Assembly (NCBI RefSeq): GCF_028885415.1
Contig: NZ_CP118527.1
Coordinates: forward strand, 4,712,001 to 4,776,000
Origin: Streptomyces coeruleorubidus
Lineage (GTDB): Bacteria; Actinomycetota; Actinomycetes; Streptomycetales; Streptomycetaceae
Reading direction: 5' to 3'
Length of the DNA stretch: 64,000 bases
The translations under genes and the position numbers were made by a program. Below the pieces are notes generated by a model. That model searched no databases, was not told the origin of the DNA, and saw nothing but the letters and a program-made list of their open reading frames with translations. This document shows, piece after piece, positions 25,025 to 34,031 of this stretch (its first letter is position 1; each line of letters begins with the position of its first letter).

Positions 25025-25285
25025 GCAATGTCTCCCGGAGTAAAACGCGCTGACCCCAGTCGGGGGATCCGTGGACCTGGCGTGGGGGGTGGGAGAAGAA
25101 CGTCAATGCAGGTGGTCGTTCGGCCGACTGTTGATCACGAATACGTCGGCGGCAAAGATAGCTCACATGTTCCCCACGCCACTCCTGCCCAGGGAGGAGT
25201 TCGCTGCGCGATCATGTGGTGTTCACGCTCGGTGGCGGGCGAAGGGCGTGAGCCACGACGGGGCCCGGCCGGCTCTCCGGCCCGC

Positions 25286-25711
25286 TCAGTCGCCGGTGTC
25301 GTCCGGGTCGCGCGGCCAGATGGCGATGGCCGTCAGGACCGCCGCCCACACACCCAGCGGCGCGATCGGCCAGTAGTACGTCAGTTCTCCCTGCTGGGCG
25401 CAGCGCACGCCCCAGATGGCGGACATGATCAACGCCCCGCCGAGCCAGTAGCGCCATTCGGCCAGCCAGTCGCGGAGGTCTTTGCGGTCCTGGTCGGCGC
25501 GGCTGGGCGCAGGGGTGGGCAAGTCGGCTGTCAGGGCGGTGAGCTCGTCGGCGGTGCGTGCCTTCAGGGCCCGTTGGGAGCGGGTCTCGTGTTCGGGGGG
25601 ATCCAGTCGCCCCTCGGCCAGCGCCGCCGCCAGTACGCCGAGCACTTCGTCCCTGTCGCCGTCCGAGACCCGCAGCGCGGGCGGGGCCGGCTCATGCCGA
25701 TCAACCATCAT
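25286..25711 (-). CDS. DUF1707 and 2TM domain protein
   Basis: 141 residues. The N-terminal ~60 (LRVSDGDRDEVLGVLAAALA, then GRLDPPEHETR) is a DUF1707 module, followed by two membrane helices (LGGALIMSAIWGV and IAPLGVWAAVLTAIAIW) of the 2TM type. DUF1707 proteins are common small membrane-associated actinobacterial proteins of unknown role. The start ATG 25711 has GAGGGGAC upstream; ATG 25708 is also possible. It is divergent from the TetR gene. Confidence 0.87.
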   Translation of the reverse strand: MMVDRHEPAPPALRVSDGDRDEVLGVLAAALAEGRLDPPEHETRSQRALKARTADELTALTADLPTPAPSRADQDRKDLRDWLAEWRYWLGGALIMSAIWGVRCAQQGELTYYWPIAPLGVWAAVLTAIAIWPRDPDDTGD

Positions 25712-25752
25712 TGTCCCCTCTCGGGCACCGTGGGGCGCCCGACTGACGGTGC

Positions 25753-25776
25753 TTTAGAATACGACTGTATCTTAAA
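25753..25776. promoter_or_regulatory. Probable TetR operator/promoter
   Basis: TTTAGAATAC, 4-bp spacer, GTATCTTAAA is a near-palindrome, AT-rich against its surroundings, 14 bp before the TetR start and shared with the divergent DUF1707 gene. Confidence 0.6.
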
Positions 25777-25790
25777 CGTGGAGTGTGACG

Positions 25791-26387
25791 ATGCCCAAGA
25801 CCGTCGACCGGGAGGAACAGCGCCGTCAGATCGGTGCGGCGCTGCTCCAGTTGGTCTCCGACCGGGGCCTGGACGAGGTCAGCGTGCGCACCGTGGCCGC
25901 CGCGTCCGGCCGCTCCGCCGGAGCCGTGCAGAAGTACTTCCGTACCAAGGACGAGATGCTCGCCTTCGCGGCCGAGCTCGTCGGCGAGCGTGTGGAGCGC
26001 CGGATGGCCGAGGTGGACACCTCACTGCCGTTGCGCCGGGCGCTGCGGGAACTGATTCTGACCACGCTGCCCGTGGACGTCGAACGACGCGCCGAGGCCA
26101 CGACGCAACTCGCCTTCGCCGTGCACGCGGCACACCACCCCCGCCTCGCCGCGATCCGGCGGCAGGTCGACCAGGACATCCGTCAGGCGCTGGCCGCCTG
26201 GCTGGAGACCGCCGGGCACGGAGCCGAAGCGGCCGTCGTCATCGCCGATGCCGTGATCGCGGTGTCCGACGGGCTGGCCCTGCGCATGCTGTACACCCCG
26301 CGGGAACGCGAGCATCTGCTCACCGTCCTGGACACGGCCCTGGACGCCCTGCTTTCGGAACAGGCGGCGAGTGAGGCTTCTCTGTGA
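25791..26387 (+). CDS. TetR/AcrR-family transcriptional regulator
   Basis: 198 residues. The HTH spans about 20-55 (VRTVAAASGRSAGAVQKYF) and the ligand domain follows (AFAVHAAHHPRLAAIRRQVD). ATG 25791 is preferred over GTG 25785 because GGAG is 7 nt upstream. Likely autoregulated through the palindrome just before it and possibly controls the DUF1707 gene. The effector is unknown. Confidence 0.9.
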   Translation: MPKTVDREEQRRQIGAALLQLVSDRGLDEVSVRTVAAASGRSAGAVQKYFRTKDEMLAFAAELVGERVERRMAEVDTSLPLRRALRELILTTLPVDVERRAEATTQLAFAVHAAHHPRLAAIRRQVDQDIRQALAAWLETAGHGAEAAVVIADAVIAVSDGLALRMLYTPREREHLLTVLDTALDALLSEQAASEASL

Positions 26388-26432
26388 GCGGCCTCGGCCA
26401 TCGACTGCGGGGCCCCTGTGCCGAGCGGGGCC

Positions 26433-26918
26433 TCAGCCGGTGGAGGGCCGCCCGCCCGGGCGGTCCGACGCCGGCCACACGTACGGCAGGTCGTCCGGGA
26501 CGCCGGGGAAGACGTCCGCGTAGGCGGCGGGGTCCTTGCGGACGAGGGCCGAGCGGTGGCTGTGGTGGAAGAGGGCGTCGCCCAGCCAGGGCGGCAGTTC
26601 GCCCTCGGCTGCCAGGACCTGCTGGTCGCGGACCGGGGCGTGCGGGCGGGTCGCCGCGAGGTCGGCGACCAGGGTGGCCGCGCAGCTGTCCTGGTGGCCC
26701 TGTTCGCGCCAGACGCGGCAGATCTCCAGGCCGTAGCGGACGAGTGCCTCCTCATAGCCGGCCCACATCCGGACCGCCGGGTGGCGGCGCCAGCCGTAGC
26801 CGGGTACGACCAGGCCGCGCAGCACCTGCAACGCCTCGACCCGCTGTTTGCCGAGCCGGCGGCGGTCCAGGACCAGGGCCGACTCCCGGAAGCCGGGATG
26901 GGGGAGGAAGGTCTGCAC
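26433..26918 (-). CDS. MSMEG_6728-family protein (pyrimidine-dimer glycosylase-like)
   Basis: 161 residues. QTFLPHPGFRESALVLDRRR, then LGKQRVEALQVLRGLV and YGWRRHPAVRMWAGYEEAL, match a conserved actinobacterial family related to the T4 endonuclease V (Pyr_excise) fold. DNA repair activity is suggested by family but unproven. The GTG start at 26918 has GGGACGGGAC upstream. It sits 18 bp after the DUF4383 gene on the same strand. Confidence 0.8.
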   Translation of the reverse strand: MQTFLPHPGFRESALVLDRRRLGKQRVEALQVLRGLVVPGYGWRRHPAVRMWAGYEEALVRYGLEICRVWREQGHQDSCAATLVADLAATRPHAPVRDQQVLAAEGELPPWLGDALFHHSHRSALVRKDPAAYADVFPGVPDDLPYVWPASDRPGGRPSTG

Positions 26919-26936
26919 GACGTCCCGTCCCGGTGT

Positions 26937-27404
26937 TTACCGCTGCGCGCCGGTGCTGCGGGTGCGGGACGAGCGGCGGCGGCCGAGGGCCAGAGCCAGG
27001 GCGATCATCGTGACGCCCAGGGCGAAGTGCAGCCAGTCGTCGGCGGCGTTGAGGGGGACGAAGTTGGCGTCGCTGTCGTGGCCGACGGACAGGCCGTAGA
27101 CCCACAGCACCAGGTAGACGGCGCCGCCGACCAGCAGGTACGAGTACGCTCCGGCGACCGTGCCGGCCAGGGCCAGGCCGGCGAGACCGTAGGCCAGGTG
27201 CACGATGTTGTGCAGGATCGAGACCTGGAACAGGCCCAGCAGCTCGGCGCCCGACTCGTGGGTGGCGAACTCCATCGAGCCGTAGTCGGTGGTGACGCCG
27301 GGGATGAACCCCAGCACACCGACCAGGAGGAAGACGACGCCCACCAGCTGGGCGGCCCGCTGCACGGGCGCCGCGGCGGCCCGGTGGGAAGTGTGTGTGG
27401 TCAT
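26937..27404 (-). CDS. DUF4383 integral membrane protein
   Basis: 155 residues with four membrane helices and conserved loop residues (GFIPGVTTDYG, LHNIVHLAYGLAGL, DDWLHFALGVTMIAL), the pattern of DUF4383. The His-containing loops are conserved in the family; function unknown. Same strand as and just downstream of the SpoIIE phosphatase. Confidence 0.9.
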   Translation of the reverse strand: MTTHTSHRAAAAPVQRAAQLVGVVFLLVGVLGFIPGVTTDYGSMEFATHESGAELLGLFQVSILHNIVHLAYGLAGLALAGTVAGAYSYLLVGGAVYLVLWVYGLSVGHDSDANFVPLNAADDWLHFALGVTMIALALALGRRRSSRTRSTGAQR

Positions 27405-27417
27405 GGCCGGTGGATCC

Positions 27418-29925
27418 TCACTGGAGAGACAGTGTCTGTTCCGCCCAGATGGTCTTGCCCGTGGCGCCCTGGCGCGTGCCCCAGCGCCCGGTCAGCTGGG
27501 CCACGAGGAGCAGGCCGCGCCCGCCCTCGTCGTAGGTGCGGGCGCGCCGCAGGTGGGGAGCGGTGTTGCCGCCGTCGGAGACCTCGCAGATCAGGGTGTT
27601 GTCGTGGATCAGACGGAGCTGGATCGGCGGCTGAGCGTGCCGGATGGCGTTGGTGACGAGTTCGCTGACGACCAGTTCGGTGACGAAGGCCGCGTCGGAC
27701 AGGCCCCACGTCTCCAGCTGCGCCACCACGTCCTTGCGGGTCTGGGCGACCGCGGACGGGTCGTACGGCACCGCCCAGGTGGCGACCTGGCTCGCGTCGA
27801 GCGCGCGGGTGCGGGCGACGAGCAGGGCCACGTCGTCGGCCGGGCGCTGCGGCAGCAGCTCGGCCAGCACGGTGTCGCACAGGGCGTCCAGCGAGGGCGC
27901 CATGGGGGTGCCCCCTGCTCGAGCGAAGCCGCGAGCTTGGGGGAGGGCGAGAGCCTCCCGCAGCCGGTGGACACCGGCGTCGATGTCCCGGTCCCTGTCC
28001 CGGTCCTCGATCAGGCCGTTGGTGTAGAGGACGAGCAGGCTGCCCTCGGGCAGGACGACCTCGGTGGCCTCATAGGGCAGGCCGCCCACGCCGAGCGGGG
28101 GCGCGGCCGGGAGCCCGACCAGCTCGACGCGCCCGTCGGGGCTCACCACGGCCGGCGCCGGATGCCCGGCCCCGGCGAGGCAGCAGCGCCGCGACACGGG
28201 GTCGTACACGGCGTACAGGCAGGTCGCGCCCACGTCCCCGGAGGTTTCCACGCCCTCCCCGCCCTCCTCCTCGACGCTCAGCCGGGCGACCAGGTCGTCC
28301 AGGTGTGTCAGGAGCTCGTCGCTCGGCAGGTCGATGTCGGCGAGGGTGCGTACGGCCGTGCGCAGTCGGCCCATGGTCGCGGAGGCGTGCAGGCCGTGGC
28401 CGACCACGTCGCCGACGACCAGGGCCACCCGCGCCCCGGAGAGGGGGATGACGTCGAACCAGTCGCCGCCGACGCCGGCGTGCCCGCCCGCCGGCAGATA
28501 GCGGGACGCGACCTCGACCGCCGCCTGCCGGGGCAGCCGCTGCGGCAGCAGGCTGCGCTGGAGCGTGACAGCCGTGGCCCGCTCCCGGGTGTAGCGGCGG
28601 GCGTTGTCGATGCTGACCGCGGCCCTGGCCGCCAGTTCCCCGGCCAGGACCAGGTCGTCGTGCCGGAAGGCGTCGGGGTTGCGGTACCGGACGAAGAACG
28701 CGACGCCCAGCGTGGTGCCGCGGGCGGCGAGCGGCACGGTCATCACCGAGTGGATGCCGAACGCCCGGATCCTCTCGGCGCGGGCGGGGTCGTGGGCGAG
28801 CCACTGCGTGAACGCCGGGTCGGTCACCCCGTGCAGGGTGGGCCGTCCCGCGCGCAGGCTCTCGTAGGGCGCCGAACCCTCCGGGTAGGAGTCCACCTGG
28901 CCGGCCGTCACGATCGCCTCCGGGGCACCCGGGGTCACGGACCGCATCGCCACCCGCCGCAGCAGCAGCGGCCCGTCCGGCGGCAGGGCCTGAGCGGGCG
29001 GTTCGGGTACGTCGTCCAGCGCGGCGAGCAGGTCGACGCCGGCGAAGTCGGCCAGGGCCGGGACGGTCACGTCCGTCAGCTCCTGGGCCGTGCGCGTCAC
29101 GTCGAGCGTGCCGCCGATGCGCCGGCCGGCCTCGGCGATCAGCTGGAGCCGCTTGCGGGCCCAGAACTGTTCCGTCGTGTCGTGCGCGGAGAGGCAGACG
29201 CCCCGGATCGTGCCCTCGGCGTCCCGCAGCGCGGACTCGAAGACCGACCAGGCGTGCTCGCGGGTCTCGCCCGGGGTGCGCAGATAGTTCTCCTCGTACT
29301 GCGGCTCGCCGGTCCGCAGCACCCGGGCCATGCTGCGTTCGGCCCGCTCACCGGCGGCGTCGTCGACGATCTCGGACACGCGCAGGCCCAGCATCTCCTC
29401 CTCGGTGAGCGCTACGGCCTGCTCCATGGCCTCGTTGGCCCGCCTGAGCCGGAGCCGGGTGTCGTAGATCGCCATGGCGCAGCACGGGGACTGGGCGAAG
29501 CTCCAGCTCACGAGGGATTCGTCGAGGGCGGGCCGGGGCTGCCGGCGGGTCAGGGCGGAGAGGAGGAGCCAGGCGCCGGCGCCGGTGCCGGGTTCCCTGT
29601 GGTGGGCGAGGACCCTGACGGTCAGCTTCCGGCCGTCGCGGTGCCGGAGCGCGACGTCACCGTTCCAGCGGGGCAGTCCGGCGAGCGTGGGCAGGCCGCC
29701 CCGTACCGGGATCGGCTCGGCCAGCAGATCCGCGGCGCGGCGACCGGTCATCTGCCGTGCCGAGTACCCGAGGAGCCGCTCGGCGCCCCCGTTCCAGCCG
29801 GTCACCCGGCCCTGCTCGTCGAGGGTGACGCGGGCGGTGAGGGCCTCGCCGACGAGGGCTTCGAGGGCCTCGGGTTCCGCTCCGGGCGACCGGGTGGCCC
29901 GGCCGGCGGTGACGGGCTGCTCCAT
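27418..29925 (-). CDS. PAS-GAF SpoIIE-family phosphatase with HATPase domain
   Basis: 835 residues. Two PAS-like domains (about 20-110 and 135-250), a GAF domain (about 265-420), a PP2C/SpoIIE phosphatase (about 450-680, GVGGDWFDVIPLSG and VGDVVGHGLHAS) and a C-terminal anti-sigma-factor-like kinase domain (VSELVTNAIRHAQPP, GRGLLLVAQLTGRWG). Such proteins control stress sigma factors by phosphorylating and dephosphorylating STAS antagonists. A mobile repeat at 27901-27946 is inserted in frame between the phosphatase and kinase parts. Start ATG 29925. Confidence 0.93.
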   Translation of the reverse strand: MEQPVTAGRATRSPGAEPEALEALVGEALTARVTLDEQGRVTGWNGGAERLLGYSARQMTGRRAADLLAEPIPVRGGLPTLAGLPRWNGDVALRHRDGRKLTVRVLAHHREPGTGAGAWLLLSALTRRQPRPALDESLVSWSFAQSPCCAMAIYDTRLRLRRANEAMEQAVALTEEEMLGLRVSEIVDDAAGERAERSMARVLRTGEPQYEENYLRTPGETREHAWSVFESALRDAEGTIRGVCLSAHDTTEQFWARKRLQLIAEAGRRIGGTLDVTRTAQELTDVTVPALADFAGVDLLAALDDVPEPPAQALPPDGPLLLRRVAMRSVTPGAPEAIVTAGQVDSYPEGSAPYESLRAGRPTLHGVTDPAFTQWLAHDPARAERIRAFGIHSVMTVPLAARGTTLGVAFFVRYRNPDAFRHDDLVLAGELAARAAVSIDNARRYTRERATAVTLQRSLLPQRLPRQAAVEVASRYLPAGGHAGVGGDWFDVIPLSGARVALVVGDVVGHGLHASATMGRLRTAVRTLADIDLPSDELLTHLDDLVARLSVEEEGGEGVETSGDVGATCLYAVYDPVSRRCCLAGAGHPAPAVVSPDGRVELVGLPAAPPLGVGGLPYEATEVVLPEGSLLVLYTNGLIEDRDRDRDIDAGVHRLREALALPQARGFARAGGTPMAPSLDALCDTVLAELLPQRPADDVALLVARTRALDASQVATWAVPYDPSAVAQTRKDVVAQLETWGLSDAAFVTELVVSELVTNAIRHAQPPIQLRLIHDNTLICEVSDGGNTAPHLRRARTYDEGGRGLLLVAQLTGRWGTRQGATGKTIWAEQTLSLQ
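27901..27946 (-). repeat. In-frame Streptomyces CTCGAGCGAAGC repeat, copy 1
   Basis: The core CTGCTCGAGCGAAGCC, flanked by GGGGGTGCCCC and TTGGGGGAG, matches the element at 58547-58590. Here it adds the peptide LPQARGFARAGGTPMA to the SpoIIE phosphatase without breaking the frame. Confidence 0.8.
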
Positions 29926-30062
29926 GATCGGTCATCTCGCTCTCGCGGAGAATCAGCCATAACCGCGGATATATTCGTTATCACCTGCTTACCCCGAATG
30001 CGAGGCCCGTACCGGCTCGCAGGCGGAGCCTGCCGCCGCCCGGTCCGGGTAACCGGTCCCCC

Positions 30063-31034
30063 ATGGGCGAGATCCTGGTGGGCACGTGTTCCTGGACCGA
30101 CCGGGCGCTGGTCGGCAGCGGCTGGTATCCGGCGGGGCGGCGGGACGCCGAGGGGCGCTTACGGCACTACGCCGAGCGGTTCCCGGTCGTCGAGGTCGAC
30201 GCCTCGTACTACGCGCTGCCGAGCGAGCGGAACAGCCGGTTGTGGGCCGAGCGGACACCGGACGGGTTCGTGTTCGACGTGAAGGCGTTCTCGCTGCTGA
30301 CCGGGCATCCCACCAGGGAGGCGGCGATGCCGGGCGGGCTGCCGGCCGATCACCGGGACCCTGCCGTGCTCGACGAGGTGTGGGCCCGGTTCGCGGCCGG
30401 GATCGAGCCGCTGCGGCGGGCCGGGCGGCTCGGGAGCGTGCTGTTCCAGTTCCCGCCGTGGTTCCGGCCCGGGGAGCGGGCGGAGATGCTCCTGCGGGAG
30501 TGCGCCGAGCGGACGCGCGGGTGGCTCGTCGCCGTGGAGTTCCGGCATCCCTCGTGGTGGGAGCCGGGCCGGGCGGAGGCGACGTGCGCGCTGCTCGCCC
30601 GGTACGGCATGGCCGCGGTCGCCGTCGACATGACGCAGTCGCTGCCCTCCTCGATGCCGCCCGTCACCCCCGTCACCTCGCCCCGGCTGTCCGTCGTACG
30701 GTTCCACGGACGCAGCACCGCCTGGGGGACCGGCAGCAAGGAGGACCGGTTCCGGTACGCGTACGGCGAGGAGGAACTCGCCGAGTGGCTGCCCCGCGTG
30801 CGTCGGCTGGCCGAGCGGACCGAACAGGTCCACGTCCTGTTCAACAACTGCTGCGGCGACGCCGCCGTCCGTGCCGCCCAGTGCATGACCCGGCTCCTCG
30901 ACGACGACCGGTCGACGGCGGCACCGAGGTTGCCTAGGGCACGATCCGCACCTGCTTCGACACCGTCACCTGGTCCACGTCCGACACCCGCACGGTCGTC
31001 TTCATCGTCCAGGTCCCGGCGAGGGGCAGGTTGA
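30063..31034 (+). CDS. DUF72 family protein with TTA codon
   Basis: 323 residues. LVGTCSWTDRAL, FPVVEVDASYYALPS, FQFPPWFRP, VEFRHPSWW and VHVLFNNCCGDAAVRAA are the DUF72 (YecE-like TIM barrel) signatures. Leu33 is encoded by TTA at 30159-30161, rare in Streptomyces, so translation should depend on the bldA tRNA. The family part ends near residue 290; the last ~30 residues are a Ser/Pro/Arg tail that overlaps the convergent CopC-CopD gene by about 100 bp, suggesting the original stop was lost. Function of DUF72 is unknown. Confidence 0.88.
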   Translation: MGEILVGTCSWTDRALVGSGWYPAGRRDAEGRLRHYAERFPVVEVDASYYALPSERNSRLWAERTPDGFVFDVKAFSLLTGHPTREAAMPGGLPADHRDPAVLDEVWARFAAGIEPLRRAGRLGSVLFQFPPWFRPGERAEMLLRECAERTRGWLVAVEFRHPSWWEPGRAEATCALLARYGMAAVAVDMTQSLPSSMPPVTPVTSPRLSVVRFHGRSTAWGTGSKEDRFRYAYGEEELAEWLPRVRRLAERTEQVHVLFNNCCGDAAVRAAQCMTRLLDDDRSTAAPRLPRARSAPASTPSPGPRPTPARSSSSSRSRRGAG

Positions 31035-32877
31035 CGGAGTTGGTGCTCCAGTAGCCGCCGACGTCGGTGAGTCGGGCGTCGATCGGGCCGACCTTGCGGG
31101 AGGGCAGGGTGAAGGTGATGCGGACCTCGGGGACGACGACCAGACCCTTGTCGGCGCCGTAGACCACGGCCTGGACGCCGTTCTCGCCGACGCGGGCCGG
31201 GTCCAGGGTGACCTCCACCGTGCCGCGGCCGGACAGCGTGCCGGTGCTTGTGCCCGTGTCGAAGGGCACCGTGGTGAGGGTCGTGGGGGGCAGCGCACCC
31301 ACCGGGGAGCGCTGCGCGGCCTCGGCCTGCGCGCGGCCCGGCAGCGTGGTGGTGAGCAGTGTCGTGATCAGCAACACCACGGCGGCGACGGCGACTTCGA
31401 CGAGGACGGAGCGGCGCAGACCACGACGCCGGGCGTCCGCTTCGCCGGAGTCGGGGGTCGGCCCGGACGCGCCCGACGGCTCCCGCTGTCCCTCCGGCGC
31501 TGCCGGCTTCTCGGGCTCCCCGGCTTGCCCGGGCTCCCCGGGTTCACCTGTCGTGCCGGATGCCCCGGATTCCGCCGGCGCCTCCAGTTGTGCCGGCGCC
31601 GCTGCGCCGACCGGCTGCGGGACGCGTTCCGGTACGGCCGTCCGGGCGGTGGCCGCCGTGGCCGCGAGGCGGGCCGTCCACCGGCGCGAGTACCCCGCCG
31701 CCAGCAACAGCGCGGTCACCGCGACCAGTTTGGCCAGCAGCAGCCGGCCGTACGACGTGCCGGTCAGCGCGGCGAAGGAGCCGAGGCCGCGCCAGGACTG
31801 GTAGAGGCCGGTGACGGCCAGGACGGTCACCGAGGCGAAGGCGATACGGGAGAAGCGGGGCACGACCTCCGTCAGGGTGTCGACGGAGGCCCGGCGCAGG
31901 GTCAGGAGCAGCGCCACGAGGCCGCCGAGCCAGACCCCCGTCGCCACCAGGTGCAGCACGGACGACGTCATCGCCACCGGCACCTGGATCCCGGCGGAGG
32001 CGTGCTCGGCCGCCGCCCAGGTCAGGGCCAGGGCGACGGCCAGGGCCGCACCCACCGCCCGCGTCAGGGGCTCTTGGTGGTCGCGGCGCCTGAACAGCCG
32101 TAGCAGGAACGCGGCGGTCAGCAGCAGGACGGCCAGCCTGGCGAGCAGGGCCAGGCCCGGGCGGCTGGTCAGGGTGCGTTCGAGGGCGGAGAGGTCGAAG
32201 GCCGCGGCCGGGCCCGCGCCCGTCTCGTACGGGGCACGCAGCATCAGCAGGACGGCCGTCGAGCCGAGCAGTGTCCACCAGGCCGCCACCAGCGGTCTGC
32301 GCAGCGGGGACGTGTCCGCGGGCCGGCACAGCAGCGCGAACGCCACCGTCCCGACGAGCAGCGCGGCGGCGAGGTAGGCGAGATAGCGGGCGGCGTCGTA
32401 AAGGCCGCCGGTCAGCGCGTCCTCGGCCGGGCCGGTGTCGACCTGCGCGGTCGTCGCGGACCGTTTGCCGACGGAGAAGGTGAAGGCGCCGGAGACCGGG
32501 TGACTGTCGGCGGACACCACCCGCCAGGCCACCGTGTAGGTGCCCTGGGCGAGCTTCTTGGGCAGTCCGACCCGGGCCGTGTCGGACTGGCCGTCCGCGT
32601 GCTGCGCCTCGCCGGTGTGCACGCGGCGCTGGTCCGGGCCGAAGACCCGGAAGGAGTCGTCGAGCAGGCCGACGGACTCCGTGAAGGTCAGGGTGAGGTG
32701 GCGGGGAGCACGCTGGACGACGGATCCGTCGTCGGGGTCGGTGCCACGGAGGGCGGCATGGGCGGAAGCGGGGGCTCCGCTGAAGAGGAGCAGGACCAGC
32801 ACGGTGCCGAGCAGCACCAGGGCCTGGGCTCGCCGGGGGTGTCCGACATTGCGCTCCTCGTTCCGCCGTTCGTGCAC
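30934..32877 (-). CDS. CopC-CopD copper resistance fusion protein
   Basis: 647 residues. A signal peptide is followed by a CopC domain starting at His in SAHAALRGTDP and ending with the SADSHPVSGAF copper site. Eight or so membrane helices form CopD (AEHASAGIQVPVAMTSSVLH, ATGVWLGGLVALL). A Pro/Glu-rich linker, one more helix and a C-terminal extracytoplasmic beta domain (GPIDARLTDVGGYWSTNSVN) follow. It binds and imports or buffers copper at the cell surface. GTG 32877 has GGAG 6 nt upstream. Confidence 0.92.
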   Translation of the reverse strand: MHERRNEERNVGHPRRAQALVLLGTVLVLLLFSGAPASAHAALRGTDPDDGSVVQRAPRHLTLTFTESVGLLDDSFRVFGPDQRRVHTGEAQHADGQSDTARVGLPKKLAQGTYTVAWRVVSADSHPVSGAFTFSVGKRSATTAQVDTGPAEDALTGGLYDAARYLAYLAAALLVGTVAFALLCRPADTSPLRRPLVAAWWTLLGSTAVLLMLRAPYETGAGPAAAFDLSALERTLTSRPGLALLARLAVLLLTAAFLLRLFRRRDHQEPLTRAVGAALAVALALTWAAAEHASAGIQVPVAMTSSVLHLVATGVWLGGLVALLLTLRRASVDTLTEVVPRFSRIAFASVTVLAVTGLYQSWRGLGSFAALTGTSYGRLLLAKLVAVTALLLAAGYSRRWTARLAATAATARTAVPERVPQPVGAAAPAQLEAPAESGASGTTGEPGEPGQAGEPEKPAAPEGQREPSGASGPTPDSGEADARRRGLRRSVLVEVAVAAVVLLITTLLTTTLPGRAQAEAAQRSPVGALPPTTLTTVPFDTGTSTGTLSGRGTVEVTLDPARVGENGVQAVVYGADKGLVVVPEVRITFTLPSRKVGPIDARLTDVGGYWSTNSVNLPLAGTWTMKTTVRVSDVDQVTVSKQVRIVP

Positions 32878-32946
32878 GTCGTTCTCCGGGGTCGGGCTGT
32901 ACGGCTCCCGGTTATGTACGGATGGGAGGTGTGCGGCGCTCAGTCC

Positions 32947-33426
32947 CTACAAAACAGGTCGGCACAGCCCGGGGATGCGGCCGGCCGCTGCCGGATAGCG
33001 TGCCGTCAACTCCGCCGCGTCCCCGTGTTCGTAGCCCTCGAACGTGAAGCCGGGGGCCATCGTGCAGCCGAACAGGGTCCACTGTCCGCCCTCGCGCACC
33101 CTGCCGCCCATCCACGTGCCCGCCGGGACCGTGAACTGCACGTGCTGGCCGCCGAGTACGTCCGGTCCCAGCACCGCCGTCCGTGTGCTTCCGTCCGGGG
33201 CGAGCAGGAGGAGCTCCAGGGGATCGCCGAGGTGGAAGTGCCAGATCTCGTCGGTGGGCAGGCGGTGCAGGGCGGAGAAGTCGTCCGCTGTGAGGAGCGC
33301 GACGATCGCCGTGCCCTCGGGTCTGCCGTCCGGGCGTTCGGGACCGGCCCAGGTCTGACGGAACAGGCCGCCCTCGCGGGGGATCGGCTGGAGGCCGTAG
33401 TGGGCGATGAGGTCGTCGGGCGTCAC
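32947..33426 (-). CDS. Cupin family protein (DUF985-like)
   Basis: 159 residues. ALHRLPTDEIWHFHLGDPLE and VPAGTWMGGRV are the cupin_5/DUF985 motifs, a small beta-barrel often with a bound metal. GTG 33426 overlaps the acetyltransferase stop (GTGA), so it is the third gene of the iron-box operon. Its role there is unknown. Confidence 0.87.
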   Translation of the reverse strand: MTPDDLIAHYGLQPIPREGGLFRQTWAGPERPDGRPEGTAIVALLTADDFSALHRLPTDEIWHFHLGDPLELLLLAPDGSTRTAVLGPDVLGGQHVQFTVPAGTWMGGRVREGGQWTLFGCTMAPGFTFEGYEHGDAAELTARYPAAAGRIPGLCRPVL

Positions 33427-34031
33427 CCGGAAAAGAGTATCTCCCGGTCCAGGAAGGCGAGCTGGGCCTTCTTCTCGGGCAGGTACACGTCCGGCAGGTC
33501 GATCTCCGGCAGGACCACCACCGGCCCCGCCGTGAAGCCCGTTCTGAGGAACCGGGCGACCGCCTTCTCGTTGCCGACGTCCGGGTCGACCACGATCCGC
33601 CGGCGGTCCAGTCCGAGCAGGACGTACCGGGCGACGGCGGTCAGCAGCCGTGCGGTCCAGCCGGAGCGCGCCCCGCCCGGACCGGCGGGGGCGGCCAGCA
33701 GGTGGATGCCGATGTCGCCGGGCCGGACGTCGTAGCACTCGCTGACGCGGTCCGCCTCGGGCTCGTAGGTCTGGAGGAGTGCGACCGGTTCGCCGTCGCG
33801 GACGACGAGGAAGGCGTGGTGTGTGGTGAGCGTGTCCATGTGGGCGTAGATCTCGGCCACCTGACGCTCGGTGAGGCCGGTCATGCCCCAGAAGACGGCC
33901 CGGTCCTCGCTCACCCAGCGGTGGACCGTCCCGGCGTCGGCCTCCGGGTTCAGCGGCAGGACGCGGACGGTACCGAAGCCGTCGGTCACCTGCTCGTGGA
34001 CGGCCGTGCGGGAGGCGTACGGGTCAGACAT
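33423..34031 (-). CDS. GNAT acetyltransferase, siderophore IucB/MbtK type
   Basis: 202 residues. VHRWVSEDRAVFWGM, FLVVRDGEPVALLQTYEPEA, DIGIHLLAAPAGPGG and RRIVVDPDVGNEKAVARFL match the GNAT subfamily that acylates N-hydroxylysine or N-hydroxy-diamine groups in hydroxamate siderophores. Its ATG lies inside the end of the penicillin acylase gene (8-bp overlap), and the operon carries an iron box. It may act in desferrioxamine-type siderophore acylation; no NIS synthetase is in this window. Confidence 0.88.
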   Translation of the reverse strand: MSDPYASRTAVHEQVTDGFGTVRVLPLNPEADAGTVHRWVSEDRAVFWGMTGLTERQVAEIYAHMDTLTTHHAFLVVRDGEPVALLQTYEPEADRVSECYDVRPGDIGIHLLAAPAGPGGARSGWTARLLTAVARYVLLGLDRRRIVVDPDVGNEKAVARFLRTGFTAGPVVVLPEIDLPDVYLPEKKAQLAFLDREILFSG

